The notes below the pieces were generated by a model, which was not told where the DNA came from, ran no database searches, and saw nothing but the letters and a program-made list of their open reading frames with translations. 64,000 nt of DNA from NCBI RefSeq assembly GCF_024462775.1, contig NZ_JANGCE010000002.1, forward strand, positions 1 through 64,000. Reading direction: 5' to 3'. This DNA comes from Butyricicoccus faecihominis (GTDB taxonomy: Bacteria; Bacillota; Clostridia; Oscillospirales; Butyricicoccaceae). Below are positions 52,629-61,575 of this stretch, piece after piece (position 1 is the stretch's first letter; each line of letters starts with the position of its first letter). The translations under genes and the position numbers were made by a program.

Positions 52629-53807
52629 ATGATGATCCACTTTGACTTCAACAACCCCACCCACCTGCTTTTCGGCAGCGGCGCGATCTCCCGGCTCGGC
52701 AAGCAGGAGCTCCCCGGCAAAAAGGCGCTTCTGCTGATGTCCAACGGCAAATCCGCCAAGTTGAGCGGCGCCTACGACAAGGTGACGGCCCAGCTCCAGT
52801 CGGCGGGCGTTACATGGGCCGAGTTCCCCAAAATCATGGAGAACCCCCTCAAGAGCGCCGTCATGGAGGGTGCGGCCTTTGCCCGCGAGAACGGCTGCGA
52901 CTTTATCCTGGCCCTGGGCGGCGGCGCGGTGCTGGACGCCTCCGTGGCGGTCTCCGCCATGGCGACCAACCCCGGCGACCTGTGGGACTATGTGCAGGGC
53001 GGAACCGGCAAGGGCCAGTCCCTCCAGAATCCCGGCCTGCCCATCGTCACCGTGACCCTGACCGCCGGCACCGGCTCGGAGATCAACTACTACGGCGTCA
53101 TCTCCAACCCGGACACCAAAGAGAAAATCGGCTTCGGAGGACACCCCTCTCTTGTGCCTGTCCTCGCCATCGTGGACCCGGAGCTGATGCGCACCGTGCC
53201 TCCAAAGTACACCGCCTACCAGGGTTTTGACGCCCTGTTCCACAACACCGAGGTTATGATGTCCAACGGCCTCAATCTCCTTAGCGAAACTTTGGCTCTC
53301 TCCGCCATTGAGAGCATTGCCAAATACCTGCCCCGGGCCGTCCGGGACGGCGGCAATCTGGAAGCCCGGGAGCGGGTCGCCTACGGCAGCACCATCGCAG
53401 GTATGACCATGCAGCTCACCTCTACCACCGCCCAGCACTCTATGGAGCACTCCATGAGCGCGTACCACCACAATCTACCCCACGGCGCGGGCCTCATCAT
53501 GATTTCCGTAGAGTTCGCCCGGTTCTTCATCGAGCGCCACGTCTGTGACGGCCAGTTCATCAAGATGGCGCGGGCCATGGGTCTTGAAAATGCCGACAAG
53601 CCGGAGAATTTTATCACCGCCCTGATGCAGCTTCAGGAGGACTGCGGCGTGGCGGACCTGAAAATGAGCGACTACGGCTTCACCCCGGACGAATTTCTGA
53701 CGCTGGCTGCGGGTGCTCGCTCCATGCAGGGGGGGCTGTTCGCCGCCAACCCCTGTGAGCTGACCGACAAGGACTGCGCGGGCATTTTTGAAAAATCTTA
53801 CCGCTGA
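52629..53807 (+). CDS. Iron-containing alcohol dehydrogenase (butanol dehydrogenase-like)
   Basis: This 392-residue group III alcohol dehydrogenase shows the NAD(P) motif LGGGAVLDASVAVS (near residue 97), TAGTGSEINYYGVI, and the metal-binding series GFDALFHNTE and HSMEHSMSAYHHNLPHGAGL (several His). It resembles BdhA/YqhD-type aldehyde reductases. Translation may start at either of two adjacent ATG codons; the second is 8 bases after GGAGG. It is the first enzyme of the LysR-controlled operon. The codon choice here, with many CTC, GCC and CGG, looks different from the window's core genes. Confidence 0.9.
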   Translation: MMIHFDFNNPTHLLFGSGAISRLGKQELPGKKALLLMSNGKSAKLSGAYDKVTAQLQSAGVTWAEFPKIMENPLKSAVMEGAAFARENGCDFILALGGGAVLDASVAVSAMATNPGDLWDYVQGGTGKGQSLQNPGLPIVTVTLTAGTGSEINYYGVISNPDTKEKIGFGGHPSLVPVLAIVDPELMRTVPPKYTAYQGFDALFHNTEVMMSNGLNLLSETLALSAIESIAKYLPRAVRDGGNLEARERVAYGSTIAGMTMQLTSTTAQHSMEHSMSAYHHNLPHGAGLIMISVEFARFFIERHVCDGQFIKMARAMGLENADKPENFITALMQLQEDCGVADLKMSDYGFTPDEFLTLAAGARSMQGGLFAANPCELTDKDCAGIFEKSYR

Positions 53808-53824
53808 TTAAGGAGGAACTTTCT

Positions 53825-54301
53825 ATGAACACACTGATTGCATACTTTTCCTACACCGGGAATACCAAGGGGATCGCCCGGCAAATTCAGGGACTGACAG
53901 GCGGGGACCTGTTTGAGATTCGTCCCGCCGCACCCTATTCTCAGGACTACGATACCGCCGAGCGGCAGGGCCGCAAGGAGACCCGCGACGGCTACCGCCC
54001 GCCTCTGGCGGAGCAGGCGCCCGACCTGTCCGGCTATGACGCCGTCCTGCTGGGGACCCCCAACTGGTTTAACACCGTGGCGCCCCCGGTGGCCTCGTTT
54101 CTGGCGGAAAACGACTTTGCGGGCAAGCACATCGCCCTGTTCTGCACCAACGGGGGCGGCGGTCTGGGGCATATCCCCACCGACATCAAGACGCTGTGCA
54201 AGGACGCCAAGCTGCTGGACGGTCTGAACCTCTACGAGGACGGCGGCGCTGGAGCCAAGGCAAAAATTGCTGACTGGCTGAAGAAAAATGGCCTGATGTA
54301 A
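53825..54301 (+). CDS. Flavodoxin
   Basis: This 158-residue flavodoxin-fold protein has the FMN phosphate loop FSYTGNTKGIA (residues 8-18). A WFNTVAPPVASFL segment corresponds to the FMN-stacking loop. It is cytoplasmic with no signal peptide. It would carry electrons for the operon's reductases. It lies 17 bases after the alcohol dehydrogenase gene with a GGAGG site. Confidence 0.88.
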   Translation: MNTLIAYFSYTGNTKGIARQIQGLTGGDLFEIRPAAPYSQDYDTAERQGRKETRDGYRPPLAEQAPDLSGYDAVLLGTPNWFNTVAPPVASFLAENDFAGKHIALFCTNGGGGLGHIPTDIKTLCKDAKLLDGLNLYEDGGAGAKAKIADWLKKNGLM

Positions 54302-54314
54302 AGGGGGACTTTCC

Positions 54315-55070
54315 GTGAATGAGGTAATCAAATCCCTGCTTGCCCACCGTTCCGTCCGGGCGTATACGGAGAAGGCGGTAGAGGATGAGGTTTTAGACCA
54401 AATCATAGGGGCTGTACAGATCGCCCCTAACTGGGTCAATCTCCAACACGTCTCCGTGATTGTAGTGAAGGACCAGTCGCGCCGGAAGAAATTTGCCGCG
54501 CTCTGCGGAGACCAGCAGCACATCGCCCAGGCCCCGGTCTTTTTGATATTCTGCGCGGACTACTACCGCACCTGGCTCGCCTGCCGAGCCAAAGGCCAGC
54601 CCTTTGACGAGGTGGTGGGACAGATCGACAATGTCCTCGTTGGGGCCCACGAGGTGGGCATTGCTCTGGGCACCGCCGTGGCGGCTGCGGAATCCTTTGG
54701 ACTGGGCACTGTACCTATCGGGGACATCCGGCTGCACGCTCTGGATGCGGTCACGGAGCTGGGACTACCCAAGTATGTGCTTCCCCTGTTAGGGCTTTGT
54801 GTGGGCTATCCGGCGGAGTGGCCCGGCCAGAAGTTTCGTCTACCCAAAGAGGCGGTCTGCTTTGAGGAACGCTACAATCAGTCGCTTGCACCTCTTTTGG
54901 CACAGTACGATGAAGCCTACGCCGCTTATTTGATGGAACGTCCTCAGAACAGCCGCGTGGGGACTTGGACACAGTTGGCCGCCGACTTCTACCGCCCGCC
55001 CTATGACCATTACCCGGAGGTCCCGGAACTGTTGCGGCGGCAGGGCTTTTTCCACAGTGAACAGTTATAA
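54315..55070 (+). CDS. Nitroreductase family, NfsA/FRP-type NADPH oxidoreductase
   Basis: This 251-residue flavin reductase or nitroreductase has an FMN-binding HRSVRAYTEKAV segment at about residues 11-22. The longer NfsA-type C-terminus wraps the dimer (KFRLPKEAVCFEERYNQ). It is cytoplasmic and follows the flavodoxin gene by 13 bases, so the two may exchange electrons. It differs from the shorter nitroreductase at 494-1015. Confidence 0.88.
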   Translation: MNEVIKSLLAHRSVRAYTEKAVEDEVLDQIIGAVQIAPNWVNLQHVSVIVVKDQSRRKKFAALCGDQQHIAQAPVFLIFCADYYRTWLACRAKGQPFDEVVGQIDNVLVGAHEVGIALGTAVAAAESFGLGTVPIGDIRLHALDAVTELGLPKYVLPLLGLCVGYPAEWPGQKFRLPKEAVCFEERYNQSLAPLLAQYDEAYAAYLMERPQNSRVGTWTQLAADFYRPPYDHYPEVPELLRRQGFFHSEQL

Positions 55071-55093
55071 GAAATAGAACAAAGGAGTATTGC

Positions 55094-55366
55094 TATGATA
55101 CCATTTTTATTGGCAATCCCATTTGGTATGGGGATATGCCCATGATTTTATACAGCTTTTTGGAGCAGTATGACCTCTCCGGCAAGACCATTGTACCTTT
55201 TATCACCTCCGGCGCCAGCGGGTTCTCCGGCACCATCGGCACCATGCAGGAGCTTCAGCCGGGTGCAAATGTGGTTGAAAACGGGTATTCCATCACCAGA
55301 AACCGGATGGAGGAGGCTCCGGCGGGCGTTGCGGCTTGGCTGAAAGAGCTGGGTTATCTAAACTGA
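55094..55366 (+). pseudogene. Truncated flavodoxin remnant
   Basis: Reading from 55094 the frame gives YDTIFIGNPIWYGDMPMILY and continues as the C-terminal half of a flavodoxin, ending KELGYLN. The N-terminal FMN loop is missing, and the only in-frame ATG (55136) would give 76 residues. It closely matches the 3' part of the lipoprotein gene that follows (55850-56127), at DNA level too. It is therefore the left-over of a tandem duplication. An AAAGGAG site is fused to the fragment in a different frame. Confidence 0.8.
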
Positions 55367-55395
55367 CCACACACAGACAAGAAAGGATGATCACG

Positions 55396-56127
55396 ATGAA
55401 AAAGCAATTATCAGCCCTGCTCCTGAGCGCTGCGTTGATACTCGGCCTGACGGCGTGTGGCGGGGGACAGGGCGGTGTCTCCAACCAGAGCGCTCCTCCC
55501 CAATCCTCTGCACCCACCCCGAGCACGACTCCCGAGAGCATGGAGCCCGGTAATGTCACATCGGCTCCCGACGGCAAGGCTCTAGTGGCTTATTTCTCCG
55601 TGCCGGAGACGGACAGTGCGGAGAATATGAACGCCGAGGAGGAAAACAGCACCGTAGTCATTGACGGCGAGGTGCTGGGCAACACCCAATATGTTGCCTA
55701 TGTCATTCAGGAGAACACCGAGGCAAACCTCTTCCGTATTGAGCCGGTGACGGCCTATCCCATGGATCACGCCGAGCTGGAGAAGGTTGCCACTGAAGAA
55801 AAACGCCAAAACGCCCGCCCGGAACCTTCCGCTCAGGTGGAGGATATGGAACAGTACGATACCATTTTTCTGGGCTACCCGAATTGGTATGGCGATCTGC
55901 CGATGATCCTTTACAGCTTTTTGGAGCAGTATGACCTTGCGGGAAAGACCATTATCCCCTTTGTCACCTCCGGGGCCAGCGGGTTCTCCGGCACCATCGG
56001 TACCATCCAAGAGCTTCAGCCAGATGCGACTGTAATTACGGACGGGCTTTCCATCACTCGGGCCGTTGTGCAGGACGCGGAGCCGGAAATACTTATCTGG
56101 CTGAACGGTATGGGCTATGCGGGCTAA
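55396..56127 (+). CDS. Flavodoxin-like lipoprotein
   Basis: This 243-residue protein has a lipoprotein signal peptide ending in GLTAC (Cys21), a Ser/Pro/Thr-rich linker to about residue 58, and then a flavodoxin fold of the Flavodoxin_4 type. The fold shows LVAYFSVPETDS, LGNTQYVAYVI, DTIFLGYPNWYGDLP and TSGASGFSGTI. It should be anchored outside the membrane, an unusual place for a flavodoxin. The ATG at 55396 has AAAGGA 8 bases upstream. It is followed with no gap by the DUF4405-type membrane gene, suggesting that electrons reach it through the membrane. Confidence 0.87.
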   Translation: MKKQLSALLLSAALILGLTACGGGQGGVSNQSAPPQSSAPTPSTTPESMEPGNVTSAPDGKALVAYFSVPETDSAENMNAEEENSTVVIDGEVLGNTQYVAYVIQENTEANLFRIEPVTAYPMDHAELEKVATEEKRQNARPEPSAQVEDMEQYDTIFLGYPNWYGDLPMILYSFLEQYDLAGKTIIPFVTSGASGFSGTIGTIQELQPDATVITDGLSITRAVVQDAEPEILIWLNGMGYAG

Positions 56128-56814
56128 ATGAAAATGTCTCGAAAGGCCGTCATAGACGTGCTGCTGACGGTGCTTCTTCCGCTGCTGATGGCCTATAACC
56201 TGATTGGAGAGGCGGCCCATGAATGGCTGGGCTTGGGAATGTTCCTGCTGCTCGGCCTCCATCACATCCTAAATGTCAGATGGAGCGGAGTAATTCTCCG
56301 GGGACGGTACGGCCCGTACCGCATTTTACAGACGGCGGCGGTATTGCTTCTTTTCCTTTCCATGCTTGGCTCAATGATGAGCGGGATCGTCCAGTCCAAA
56401 CACATTTTTACAATGGTGCTGACCGGGCGGGCGATCTCCGCCATGAGAACAACGCATATGCTGTGCGCTTACTGGGGCTTTCTCCTGATGGGGTTTCACT
56501 TGGGCCTGCACTGGCCGGTCATCTTCAACAGGTGGAGGGGCGCTGCGGCAAAGCCGCTCCCACCGGCCTGCCGGGCGGCTGTGTGGCTGATGTCTGCATA
56601 CGGCGTTTATGCGTTTGCGCGCCGCGATCTGACCGAATATTTATTTTTGAAAACCCAGTATGTATTCTTTGACTTTTCAGAACCCCTCCCATGGTTCTTA
56701 CTGGACTATGCGGCAATCTTGGCCTTGCTGACCGTTATTGGACACATTGCCGCAAAAACGGCGATTCGTCTTTCGGTGAGGACCCAATCCCAAGAAAGGA
56801 AGGCGCTCGCATGA
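56128..56814 (+). CDS. DUF4405-type (flavinylation-associated cytochrome-like) membrane protein
   Basis: This 228-residue protein has about five hydrophobic helices. His residues suited to bind heme b lie within or beside them: His31, His45, His46, His110, His124 and His128. This pattern resembles cytochrome b561 and the DUF4405 family that accompanies extracytoplasmic flavin electron transfer. It begins directly after the lipoprotein flavodoxin gene and overlaps the SLH-AKR gene (ATGA). Inferred role: carrying electrons from the cytoplasm to the outer-face redox proteins. Heme binding is not proven. Confidence 0.72.
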   Translation: MKMSRKAVIDVLLTVLLPLLMAYNLIGEAAHEWLGLGMFLLLGLHHILNVRWSGVILRGRYGPYRILQTAAVLLLFLSMLGSMMSGIVQSKHIFTMVLTGRAISAMRTTHMLCAYWGFLLMGFHLGLHWPVIFNRWRGAAAKPLPPACRAAVWLMSAYGVYAFARRDLTEYLFLKTQYVFFDFSEPLPWFLLDYAAILALLTVIGHIAAKTAIRLSVRTQSQERKALA

Positions 56815-58343
56815 AATTAAAAAAATTGCTGTCTATTGGTCTGCTGGCGGTCCTGCTGTTGCAAACGGCCGCCTGTGCCTCCGCGTCCGCCCCTCCTGCG
56901 GAATCAGATGGCGGTGCTACAACCGTAGAAACGGTGGCACCGGCCTTTACGGACGTCCCCGCCGACGCCTGGTACGCGCAGGCCGTCCTGTATTGTCAGG
57001 AACGAGGGCTGATTGGCGGTACGACCGCCGACTCGTTTTCTCCCGACCGTTCCATGACCCGCTCCATGCTGGCCGCCGTACTGTACCGGCTGGCCGGAAG
57101 CCCCGCCGTTTCCACCGCCCCTGGATTTTCGGATACACAGGCCGGGGCTTGGTATGCGGACGCCGTTACCTGGGCGGCGGAGGCAGGAGTTGTCTCCGGC
57201 TATGGGAACGGTCTGTTTGGGACCAACGACGCCGTCAATCGGGAGCAGACCGTGACCACCCTGTGGCGATATGCAAATTCCCCCGAGTCTGGGGCGACGG
57301 CGGCCTTTACGGATACCGGCGACCTCTCAGTCTGGGCGCGTTCGGCGGCAAACTGGGCCTGGGCCCAGAGGATCGCTGCCGGGCGGGAGGGAAACCGCTT
57401 TGCACCCAAAGAAACCATTACGCGCGCGGAGGTATGTGTTATGTTACATCGTTGGCTGAATCTTTCTAACAGCGGTGCGCCGACAGCGACACCGTCTCCC
57501 GAAATCACGCTTCCACCTGACGGAGGAATTGCGTTCGACTTTGATAGCAAGACCGTCACACTGAACAGTGGCTATGAAATGCCCATCAACGGACTGGGGA
57601 CCTACTCCCTGACCGGCGAGACCTGTGTCGCCTCCGTCACTGCGGCGCTGGAGCGTGGCGTGCGGCTCATCGACACCGCCCATATCTACGGCAACGAGGC
57701 AGAGGTAGGACAGGCGGTGCGGGATTCCGGCATCCCCCGAGAGGAGATTTTCGTCATCACCAAGCTCTATCCCAACCAGTTTGCGGGCGCGGAGGACGCA
57801 ATCGACGAGGCGCTTCAGAAACTGGATATCGGATATATCGACCTGATGCTGCTCCACCATCCAGGCGCAAACGACGTGGAGGCGTACAGCGCGATGGAAA
57901 GGGCTGTGGCAGCGGGTAAGGTCCGCTCCATCGGACTGTCCAACTGGTATGTTGAGGAGCTGGAGGAATTCCTGCCTCAGGTAACGATTCCCCCGGCTCT
58001 GGTGCAAAACGAGATACACCCCTACTATCAGGAAAACGACGTGATCCCCTATATCCAGAGCTTGCGCATCGTAGTACAGGGCTGGTATCCCTTTGGTGGC
58101 CGCGGACATACGGCGGAGTTGCTGGGGAATGAGGTCATAAATGAGATTGCCGCAGACCACAATAAATCCGCAGCTCAGGTCATTCTGCGCTGGAATCTCC
58201 AAAAGGGTGTAGTGGTCATCCCCGGCTCCAGCAATCCCGACCATATTCAGGAGAACACGGAGCTTTATGATTTCGAGCTGACAGATGGGGAGATGGCAAG
58301 GATCAACGCCCTGAATCGAGGCGAAAAGCATGATTGGTATTGA
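56811..58343 (+). CDS. Lipoprotein with three SLH domains fused to an aldo/keto reductase
   Basis: This 510-residue protein has a signal peptide with lipobox TAAC (Cys22) and three S-layer homology domains (about 45-88, 105-148, 165-208; FTDVPADAWYAQAV, FSDTQAGAWYADAV, FTDTGDLSVWARSA). A Pro/Thr linker follows, and then a complete aldo/keto reductase barrel (243-510). The catalytic tetrad is intact: Asp288, Tyr293, Lys318 and His349. The NADP-binding IPGSSNPDHI is also present. It would lie on the cell surface, bound by lipid and cell-wall polymer. An NAD(P)H-type enzyme outside the membrane is odd. The start at 56811 overlaps the previous stop by four bases. Confidence 0.88.
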   Translation: MKLKKLLSIGLLAVLLLQTAACASASAPPAESDGGATTVETVAPAFTDVPADAWYAQAVLYCQERGLIGGTTADSFSPDRSMTRSMLAAVLYRLAGSPAVSTAPGFSDTQAGAWYADAVTWAAEAGVVSGYGNGLFGTNDAVNREQTVTTLWRYANSPESGATAAFTDTGDLSVWARSAANWAWAQRIAAGREGNRFAPKETITRAEVCVMLHRWLNLSNSGAPTATPSPEITLPPDGGIAFDFDSKTVTLNSGYEMPINGLGTYSLTGETCVASVTAALERGVRLIDTAHIYGNEAEVGQAVRDSGIPREEIFVITKLYPNQFAGAEDAIDEALQKLDIGYIDLMLLHHPGANDVEAYSAMERAVAAGKVRSIGLSNWYVEELEEFLPQVTIPPALVQNEIHPYYQENDVIPYIQSLRIVVQGWYPFGGRGHTAELLGNEVINEIAADHNKSAAQVILRWNLQKGVVVIPGSSNPDHIQENTELYDFELTDGEMARINALNRGEKHDWY

Positions 58344-58714
58344 TGAAATGATTCTCTATTCCATTCCTGACAAGCCCCAGTTCATTCTGAGATTTATTTG
58401 TGAAAAATAATCCGTGTGGTGACAAAATAGCAAATATCATTTTTGCCTGATTATAAATAAATGGCTTAAACACTGGCTTTTGCATGGATTCTCACCTTAT
58501 CAGCGCAAAAATATGCCACATTTCGACAAGAAAACAGGGGAAATAGAGGGAATTTCGTTGGTTCAAGTCCCTACAGTTGCAGCAGCTCAGAAACACCCCT
58601 GATGGCACGAATCCCCGTCTGCGGCGAGGCTTCTTAGCCGGGCGGGGTGTTTCTTCGCTTTCGCCCGCGATCCGCTACGAGGGGCTCTGACGAGAAGAAA
58701 ACGGGATAGACATG
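58344..58714. other. Intergenic region at the right end of the redox cluster
   Basis: There is no gene. The first 200 bases are AT-rich. At about 58555-58585 the string GGTTCAAGTCCC resembles a tRNA T-arm. An imperfect long hairpin follows (AAACACCCC near 58591 with CGGGGTGTTT near 58644-58653), which could terminate the operon. Together they may mark an old insertion boundary. Confidence 0.35.
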
Positions 58715-58747
58715 AAAAAAGCAGGTGCACCATGCACCTGCTTTTTT
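58715..58747 (-). terminator. Terminator of rpsU
   Basis: AAAAAAGCAGGTGCA (58715-58729) and TGCACCTGCTTTTTT (58733-58747) form a 15-bp stem with a 3-base loop. It has T-runs in both directions and lies directly after the rpsU stop. Confidence 0.93.
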
Positions 58748-58750
58748 TAA

Positions 58751-58933
58751 TTAGCGAAACTTTTTCTTCTTGGCGCGCGCAGCCTCAGACTTCTTGCGGC
58801 GCTTGACGCTCGGGCTTTCATAATGCTCACGCTTGCGGAGCTCGGAAAGCGTACCCGCCTTAGCGCACGAGCGCTTAAAACGGCGCAGCGCGCTGTCAAT
58901 AGATTCATTTTCCTTGATGCGGACTTCCGACAC
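58751..58933 (-). CDS. rpsU: 30S ribosomal protein S21
   Basis: This 60-residue basic protein has the S21 pattern [34 protein letters not shown] and a Lys/Arg-rich tail. The GTG at 58933 is the start because a GGAGGG-type site lies about 7 bases upstream and the length then equals that of other Firmicutes S21. A longer frame exists but is not needed. S21 binds near the 3' end of 16S rRNA and helps initiation. Confidence 0.95.
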   Translation of the reverse strand: MSEVRIKENESIDSALRRFKRSCAKAGTLSELRKREHYESPSVKRRKKSEAARAKKKKFR

Positions 58934-59053
58934 AGTTTTCCCTCCCTCCGCGCGTTCCCTTTGGAGACGCTTTGCACGGACATGCGCGCACATGCCGCGC
59001 ATAGAACCGTAAGAATATTATATCTTTTTTTGGCCTTCCTGTCAACCCATAAA

Positions 59054-61456
59054 TCAACGGACTACAAGATTGACGATCTTATTCGGCACAACGATCTGCT
59101 TGACGACTTCCTTGCCCTCGATCGCGCGCTGTACCTTCTCCTCGGCAAGAGCCGCGTCGATGGCCGCCTGCTTGTCGGAATCGACCGGCAGTTTAACAGT
59201 GGCCTTGAGCTTGCCATTGATCTGCACGGCCATCTCCACGCTGTCCTCGACGGTCTTGGCGTCCTCATACTGCGGCCACGAAGCGACCGAGAGTAAGCCC
59301 TCGCCGCCGATCTGCCGCCACAGCTCCTCGGTGATATGAGGCGCAAAGGGGTTCAGGAGCGCCAGAAACGTTTTGTACTCCGCCATGTTGACGCCTTTAT
59401 CCGCAAACTCATTGAGCATGCTCATCAGCGCCGCGATCGCCGTGTTGGCCTTGAGGTTTTCAATATCCTCCCCGACCTTCTTGATCGTGCGGTGCATCAG
59501 CACCTCATGCTGCGCGGAATAGCTGTCGCCCGGCTGTACCTTTTCGGCAAGCGCCCAAACGCGCTCTAAGAAACGGCGGCAGCCCTTGATGGATTTGGGG
59601 CTCCACGGCGCGGCCTTCTCAAAATCACCGATAAACATTTCATACAGGCGCATGGTATCCGCGCCGTATACATCGACGATCTCATCCGGGTTGACCACGT
59701 TGCCGCGGGACTTGGACATTTTTTCGCCGTTCTCGCCTAAGATCATGCCGTGGCTGGTGCGCTTGGCATACGGCTCCTTTGTCGGCACAACGCCGATGTC
59801 GTACAGGAACTTATGCCAGAAGCGCGAATACAGCAGGTGAAGCGTGGTGTGCTCCATGCCGCCGTTGTACCAATCGACCGGAGACCAATACTCGAGCGCT
59901 TCCTTGGAAGCGAGAGCGTTCTCATTGTGCGGGTCCATATAGCGCAGGAAATACCAACTCGAACCGGCCCACTGGGGCATGGTATCGGTCTCGCGCTTGG
60001 CGGGCGCGCCGCAGTGCGGGCAAACCGTGTTCACCCAATCCGTCATCTTGGCAAGCGGGCTTTCGCCGTTTTCGGTGGGCTCGTAGGAGTCGACGTTCGG
60101 CAGCGTCAGCGGCAGCTGATCCTCCGGCACCGGCACCCAGCCGCACTTTTCGCAATAGACGAGCGGAATGGGCTCGCCCCAATAGCGCTGACGGGAGAAT
60201 ACCCAGTCGCGCAGCTTAAAATTAACCTTTTCGTGGCCAAGGCCCTTTTCAGTCAGGAAGGCGATGATCTTCTGCTTCGCTTCCGCAACGGACAGGCCGT
60301 TTAAGAAATCGGAGTTGACGAGCGTGCCGGTCTCCACGTCGGTGAACGCGGCTTCCTGCACATTGCCGCCGGCAATCACCTCGATAATGGGCAGGTCGAA
60401 CGCCTTGGCAAAATCCCAGTCGCGGTCGTCATGCGCGGGCACCGCCATGATCGCGCCCGTGCCGTAGCCCATCAACACATAGTCAGACACAAAGATCGGA
60501 ATCTGCTCGCCGTTGACAGGGTTGATCGCGGCCACGCCGTCCAAACGGACGCCGGTCTTTTCCTTGTTCAGCTCAGTGCGTTCAAAATCCGACTTGCGCG
60601 CGGCTTCCTCACGGTAGACGCGGATCGCCTCGATATTTTTCAGCTTGTCCGCCCAAGTCTCGACCGCCGGATGCTCGGGCGAAATAACCATGTAGGTTGC
60701 GCCGAACAGCGTATCCGGGCGGGTGGTATAAACAGTGAGCTTGTCTCCCTCGGTGGTGGTAAAATCGACTTCCGCGCCGGTGGAGCGGCCGATCCAGTTG
60801 CGCTGCTGGGTCTTGACGCGTTCGATATAATCGACCTCGTCCAGATCGTCGAGCAGCCGCTGGGCGTACTCGGTGATCTTCAGCATCCACTGGCTCTTAT
60901 TTTTATGCACAACTTCGCTGCCGCAGCGCTCGCACGTGCCGCCCACCACCTCTTCGTTGGCCAGCACGCACTTGCACGAGGTGCACCAGTTCACGTTCAT
61001 TTCCTTCTTATAGGCCAGCCCCTTTTTAAAGAGCTGCTGAAAGATCCACTGCGTCCACTTATAGTAGGCAGGATCGGTCGTATTGACCTCGCGCGACCAG
61101 TCGAACGACAGGCCAAGGCTTTTCAGCTGGCTCTTGAAGCGCGCGATGTTCTGCTTTGTGACTTCAGCCGGATGGACATGGTTTTTAATCGCGTAGTTCT
61201 CCGTCGGCAGACCGAAAGCGTCCCAGCCCATCGGATAGAGCACGTTGTAGCCCTGCATGCGCTTTTTGCGCGCCACAATATCGAGCGCGGTATAGGAACG
61301 CGGATGGCCGACGTGCAGGCCCTGACCGGACGGATACGGGAACTCGACGAGGGCGTAGAACTTCTCCTTATCAGAGTTGTTGGACGCCTCGAAGCAGTGC
61401 GCATCGTCCCAGATGTCCTGCCACTTCTTTTCCACTTGTTTATGATCGTACTTCAA
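59054..61456 (-). CDS. leuS: Leucine--tRNA ligase
   Basis: This 800-residue class I synthetase contains the HIGH-type motif (HVGHP near residue 50), an editing domain in the middle, the zinc-like [13 protein letters not shown] insert, [10 protein letters not shown], and the C-terminal anticodon-binding part. I place the start at a TTG (61456) because GGGGGA lies 7 bases before it, giving [12 protein letters not shown] as in Bacillus LeuS. A TTG five codons earlier lacks a ribosome binding site. No T-box leader was seen in the short upstream gap. Confidence 0.93.
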   Translation of the reverse strand: MKYDHKQVEKKWQDIWDDAHCFEASNNSDKEKFYALVEFPYPSGQGLHVGHPRSYTALDIVARKKRMQGYNVLYPMGWDAFGLPTENYAIKNHVHPAEVTKQNIARFKSQLKSLGLSFDWSREVNTTDPAYYKWTQWIFQQLFKKGLAYKKEMNVNWCTSCKCVLANEEVVGGTCERCGSEVVHKNKSQWMLKITEYAQRLLDDLDEVDYIERVKTQQRNWIGRSTGAEVDFTTTEGDKLTVYTTRPDTLFGATYMVISPEHPAVETWADKLKNIEAIRVYREEAARKSDFERTELNKEKTGVRLDGVAAINPVNGEQIPIFVSDYVLMGYGTGAIMAVPAHDDRDWDFAKAFDLPIIEVIAGGNVQEAAFTDVETGTLVNSDFLNGLSVAEAKQKIIAFLTEKGLGHEKVNFKLRDWVFSRQRYWGEPIPLVYCEKCGWVPVPEDQLPLTLPNVDSYEPTENGESPLAKMTDWVNTVCPHCGAPAKRETDTMPQWAGSSWYFLRYMDPHNENALASKEALEYWSPVDWYNGGMEHTTLHLLYSRFWHKFLYDIGVVPTKEPYAKRTSHGMILGENGEKMSKSRGNVVNPDEIVDVYGADTMRLYEMFIGDFEKAAPWSPKSIKGCRRFLERVWALAEKVQPGDSYSAQHEVLMHRTIKKVGEDIENLKANTAIAALMSMLNEFADKGVNMAEYKTFLALLNPFAPHITEELWRQIGGEGLLSVASWPQYEDAKTVEDSVEMAVQINGKLKATVKLPVDSDKQAAIDAALAEEKVQRAIEGKEVVKQIVVPNKIVNLVVR

Positions 61457-61477
61457 CGGTATTTCCCCCAAATGAAT

Positions 61478-61562
61478 TAGTAATTAGAAATTAGTAGTTA
61501 GTAATGATATGAGCTCGTCCGCGTTACCGCTTTTGAATGACTCATTTCTAATTACTAATTAC
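61478..61562. repeat. AT-rich inverted repeat between rsfS and leuS
   Basis: Copies of the short unit ATTAGTAATTAG run in one direction (about 61478-61510) and are mirrored by CTAATTACTAATTACTAAT (about 61547-61565). They can form a long AT hairpin around a GC-richer loop. It contrasts sharply with the GC-rich flanks. It may be a small mobile repeat or a processing site. Confidence 0.6.
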
Positions 61563-61575
61563 TAATTTTCTGGGA

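Noticed and set aside
55136-55366. A separate 76-residue flavodoxin gene
   Set aside because: The coding similarity starts upstream of the ATG and the FMN-binding half is missing, so it is a remnant of a larger gene.
61457-61575. T-box leader for leuS
   Set aside because: The gap is about 120 bases and is filled by an AT-rich mirrored repeat; no T-box consensus is present.
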